From Candidatus Ancaeobacter aquaticus (GTDB taxonomy: Bacteria > Auribacterota > Ancaeobacteria > Ancaeobacterales > Ancaeobacteraceae), in the NCBI GenBank assembly GCA_030765405.1, contig JAVCCP010000007.1, forward strand, positions 1 to 64,000: a stretch of DNA of 64,000 nt, given 5' to 3'. The translations under genes and the position numbers were made by a program. The notes below the pieces were generated by a model that did no database searches, had not been told where the DNA came from, and saw only the letters and a list, made by a program, of their open reading frames with translations. Every line of letters starts with the position of its first letter. Position 1 is the first letter of the stretch. Shown in pieces: positions 62,585 through 64,000 of the stretch.

Positions 62585-64000
62585 AAAGAGAAATAATTGT
62601 ACTCACATTACTGGCGCTTATAATAGGATTTTTATTCTACGATTCTATGAGGGAAGCGCCGTCAAGAATGCCTGTATTATATAGGGAACCGGTAAAAGCG
62701 GATTCCATGCCATTTGATCGTGAAGAGATTAGAAAATTCGAATTGTTAAGAGACGATACAATTGTGGTTGCAGAAAAAAGGAAAAGAGGAACATTTAAAA
62801 TTAAGTCGCCCATATATGGGTCGGTTGATAAAAAAGTTCTTGGTGGAGTATTTGATTTGTTTGAAAATATAAAAATAAAGAAAACTATTCGTCAAGATGG
62901 TGAAGAATTACCTGTTTTGTTGTCCGAATATGGTCTTGATAAACCGCATATTGTGTGGAAGTTTTTTAATAATTCGAATAGAGAAAAAACCCTGCTTGTC
63001 GGAAAAAAATCGAAAGAAAATGATGGGTTTTTTGTAAAATGGATAGACCGCAGCGACATTCTTCTTTTGCCCAGTGCCGATTATCCTCGCATTGATATTG
63101 ACCTAAAAGCGTTGCGCAGTAAAGTAGTGTTGCGTCTTCACGCAGAGGATCTTGTTCGTATTCGGTTCAAGCAGTTTCGTTTCGAGAAAAAAGGTCAGAA
63201 ATGGTATATGACAACACCAGTAACAATAGTGTGTGATCAGAAAAAAATGGCTCGTTTCATACGGTCAATTAAAAATATTGAAGCCGAGGATTTTATAAAG
63301 AGAGAATTAAAGATAGAGAAACTGTACAGAAAACGCGGGCAAGAAAATGAACTGACGTTGATGGAAATGGATAAAAATGGTAAAAAGAGCCGCTATAATA
63401 TTTTATTTGGGAAACCTGTTGAAGGTAATCTTGAGAATACCTATATTTTTATTGGCAAAGATGGATATATTGTAAAAAATGAACTTTTTGAACGTTTTGG
63501 CCGTTCAGTAACTGATTTTGTTGATGCACGACTTATTTCCTATAATAAGCAGGACGTCAATACACTGAGCATTGGTAATAATGAACATTCTTTTACTCTT
63601 CAAAAGGTTAATGATACGTGGCAGGTCAGTGGAGATCTAAAAGTTGAATTAAAGACCGAATTAATTTCGAAACTTGTAGAACATCTTACAGCGAATTCTA
63701 TTACTGATTTTGTTCATTATAGTGAAAATGTTGCCCATGATGATGGTTTGGTGCCAGTGCAATTTATGGTGAAAGTGAATAATGCGATTACCCTTGCGTT
63801 TGGGAAAATCATTGATAATGCGGTCTATTTTTTGCGGGATGATTACCATAATTGTATAGGTAAGACAAAAGAAGATATTATGGAGTATTTGTCCAGTGAT
63901 ATTGCGTATTATCGGACCAAGCAGATCTTTCATGTGAAAGACCACGGTAAGGTCGCTTCATTCTCAATAACCCGAAAGGGAAAGAAAGTAGATGCCGAAA
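62581..64000 (+). CDS. DUF4340-family protein, cut by the window end
   Basis: The reading frame opens with ATG at 62581, overlapping the aminopeptidase stop, and has no stop through base 64000, so at least 473 residues are visible. A signal anchor (residues 5-20) is followed by repeated units in which a short beta stretch with WYMTTP or TWQVSG-like tryptophans precedes LVEHLTANS-type helices. These match DUF4340 proteins of the cell surface, often found beside Gld-type ABC transporters. No such transporter is visible here. Function is unknown. Confidence 0.82.
   Translation, partial: MKREIIVLTLLALIIGFLFYDSMREAPSRMPVLYREPVKADSMPFDREEIRKFELLRDDTIVVAEKRKRGTFKIKSPIYGSVDKKVLGGVFDLFENIKIKKTIRQDGEELPVLLSEYGLDKPHIVWKFFNNSNREKTLLVGKKSKENDGFFVKWIDRSDILLLPSADYPRIDIDLKALRSKVVLRLHAEDLVRIRFKQFRFEKKGQKWYMTTPVTIVCDQKKMARFIRSIKNIEAEDFIKRELKIEKLYRKRGQENELTLMEMDKNGKKSRYNILFGKPVEGNLENTYIFIGKDGYIVKNELFERFGRSVTDFVDARLISYNKQDVNTLSIGNNEHSFTLQKVNDTWQVSGDLKVELKTELISKLVEHLTANSITDFVHYSENVAHDDGLVPVQFMVKVNNAITLAFGKIIDNAVYFLRDDYHNCIGKTKEDIMEYLSSDIAYYRTKQIFHVKDHGKVASFSITRKGKKVDAE

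Noticed and set aside
1-64000. CRISPR arrays, tRNA or rRNA genes, transposases, integrases
   Set aside because: I looked for spaced repeats, cloverleaf-like segments and transposase motifs and saw none.

Overview
The window is a dense cell-envelope glycan locus followed by a short housekeeping segment. It fits a low-GC, Gram-negative-type bacterium. The evidence is a heptose-nucleotide pathway, many very large polytopic membrane proteins, cobalamin-type radical SAM enzymes in unusual number, a DUF2079 protein, a YfhO-like protein and a DUF4340 protein. This combination reminds me of uncultivated lineages such as Omnitrophota, but that placement is an impression and not a proof. I saw no tRNA, rRNA, CRISPR array, transposase or phage gene.

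Layout. (1) 1-1.2 kb: a regulatory-looking leader with a perfect dyad, then two overlapping small membrane proteins that each end in a winged-helix-like domain. (2) 1.2-9.1 kb: a cobalamin radical SAM enzyme, a membrane glycosyltransferase candidate, a GT4 glycosyltransferase, and a tightly overlapping set for GDP-D-glycero-D-manno-heptose (sugar epimerase/dehydratase, HddC, HddA, GmhA) without GmhB. (3) 9.1-32.9 kb: a visibly more AT-rich block holding three GT4 enzymes, one GT2, five free-standing methyltransferases plus one at its right end, four cobalamin radical SAM enzymes in two adjacent pairs, one radical SAM/SPASM enzyme, one acetyltransferase, and two membrane proteins of more than 1000 residues. 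(4) 32.9-48.6 kb: two radical SAM/SPASM enzymes, an RmlD-like reductase, GT2 enzymes, an FkbM methyltransferase, a DUF2079 giant, a methyltransferase-GT2 fusion, a YfhO-like protein and a third large membrane paralogue. (5) 48.6-54.8 kb, minus strand: a membrane protein, a fourth large membrane paralogue and a third pair of cobalamin radical SAM enzymes. (6) 54.9-57.2 kb: a small secreted cysteine protein, a membrane protein related to the one across the divergent promoter, and a GT2. (7) 57.3-64 kb: an NSS-family transporter with its small subunit, galT on the minus strand, two secreted proteins of unknown function, an M29-type aminopeptidase and a DUF4340 protein cut by the window end.

How the genes may work together (inference): the soluble GT4 and GT2 enzymes and the nucleotide-sugar genes would build a lipid-linked or surface glycan on the cytoplasmic side. 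Methyltransferases and the acetyltransferase would decorate it. The polytopic proteins, each with a Gly-Asp motif after the first membrane span, would act as GT-C-type transferases outside the membrane, using polyprenyl-phosphate sugars made by the dolichol-phosphate-sugar-synthase-like GT2 domains. The ten radical SAM enzymes would do chemistry on sugars or lipids that ordinary methyltransferases cannot. No flippase, polymerase or initiating phosphoglycosyltransferase is recognisable here, so export and initiation must be encoded elsewhere or be done by these unassigned membrane proteins.
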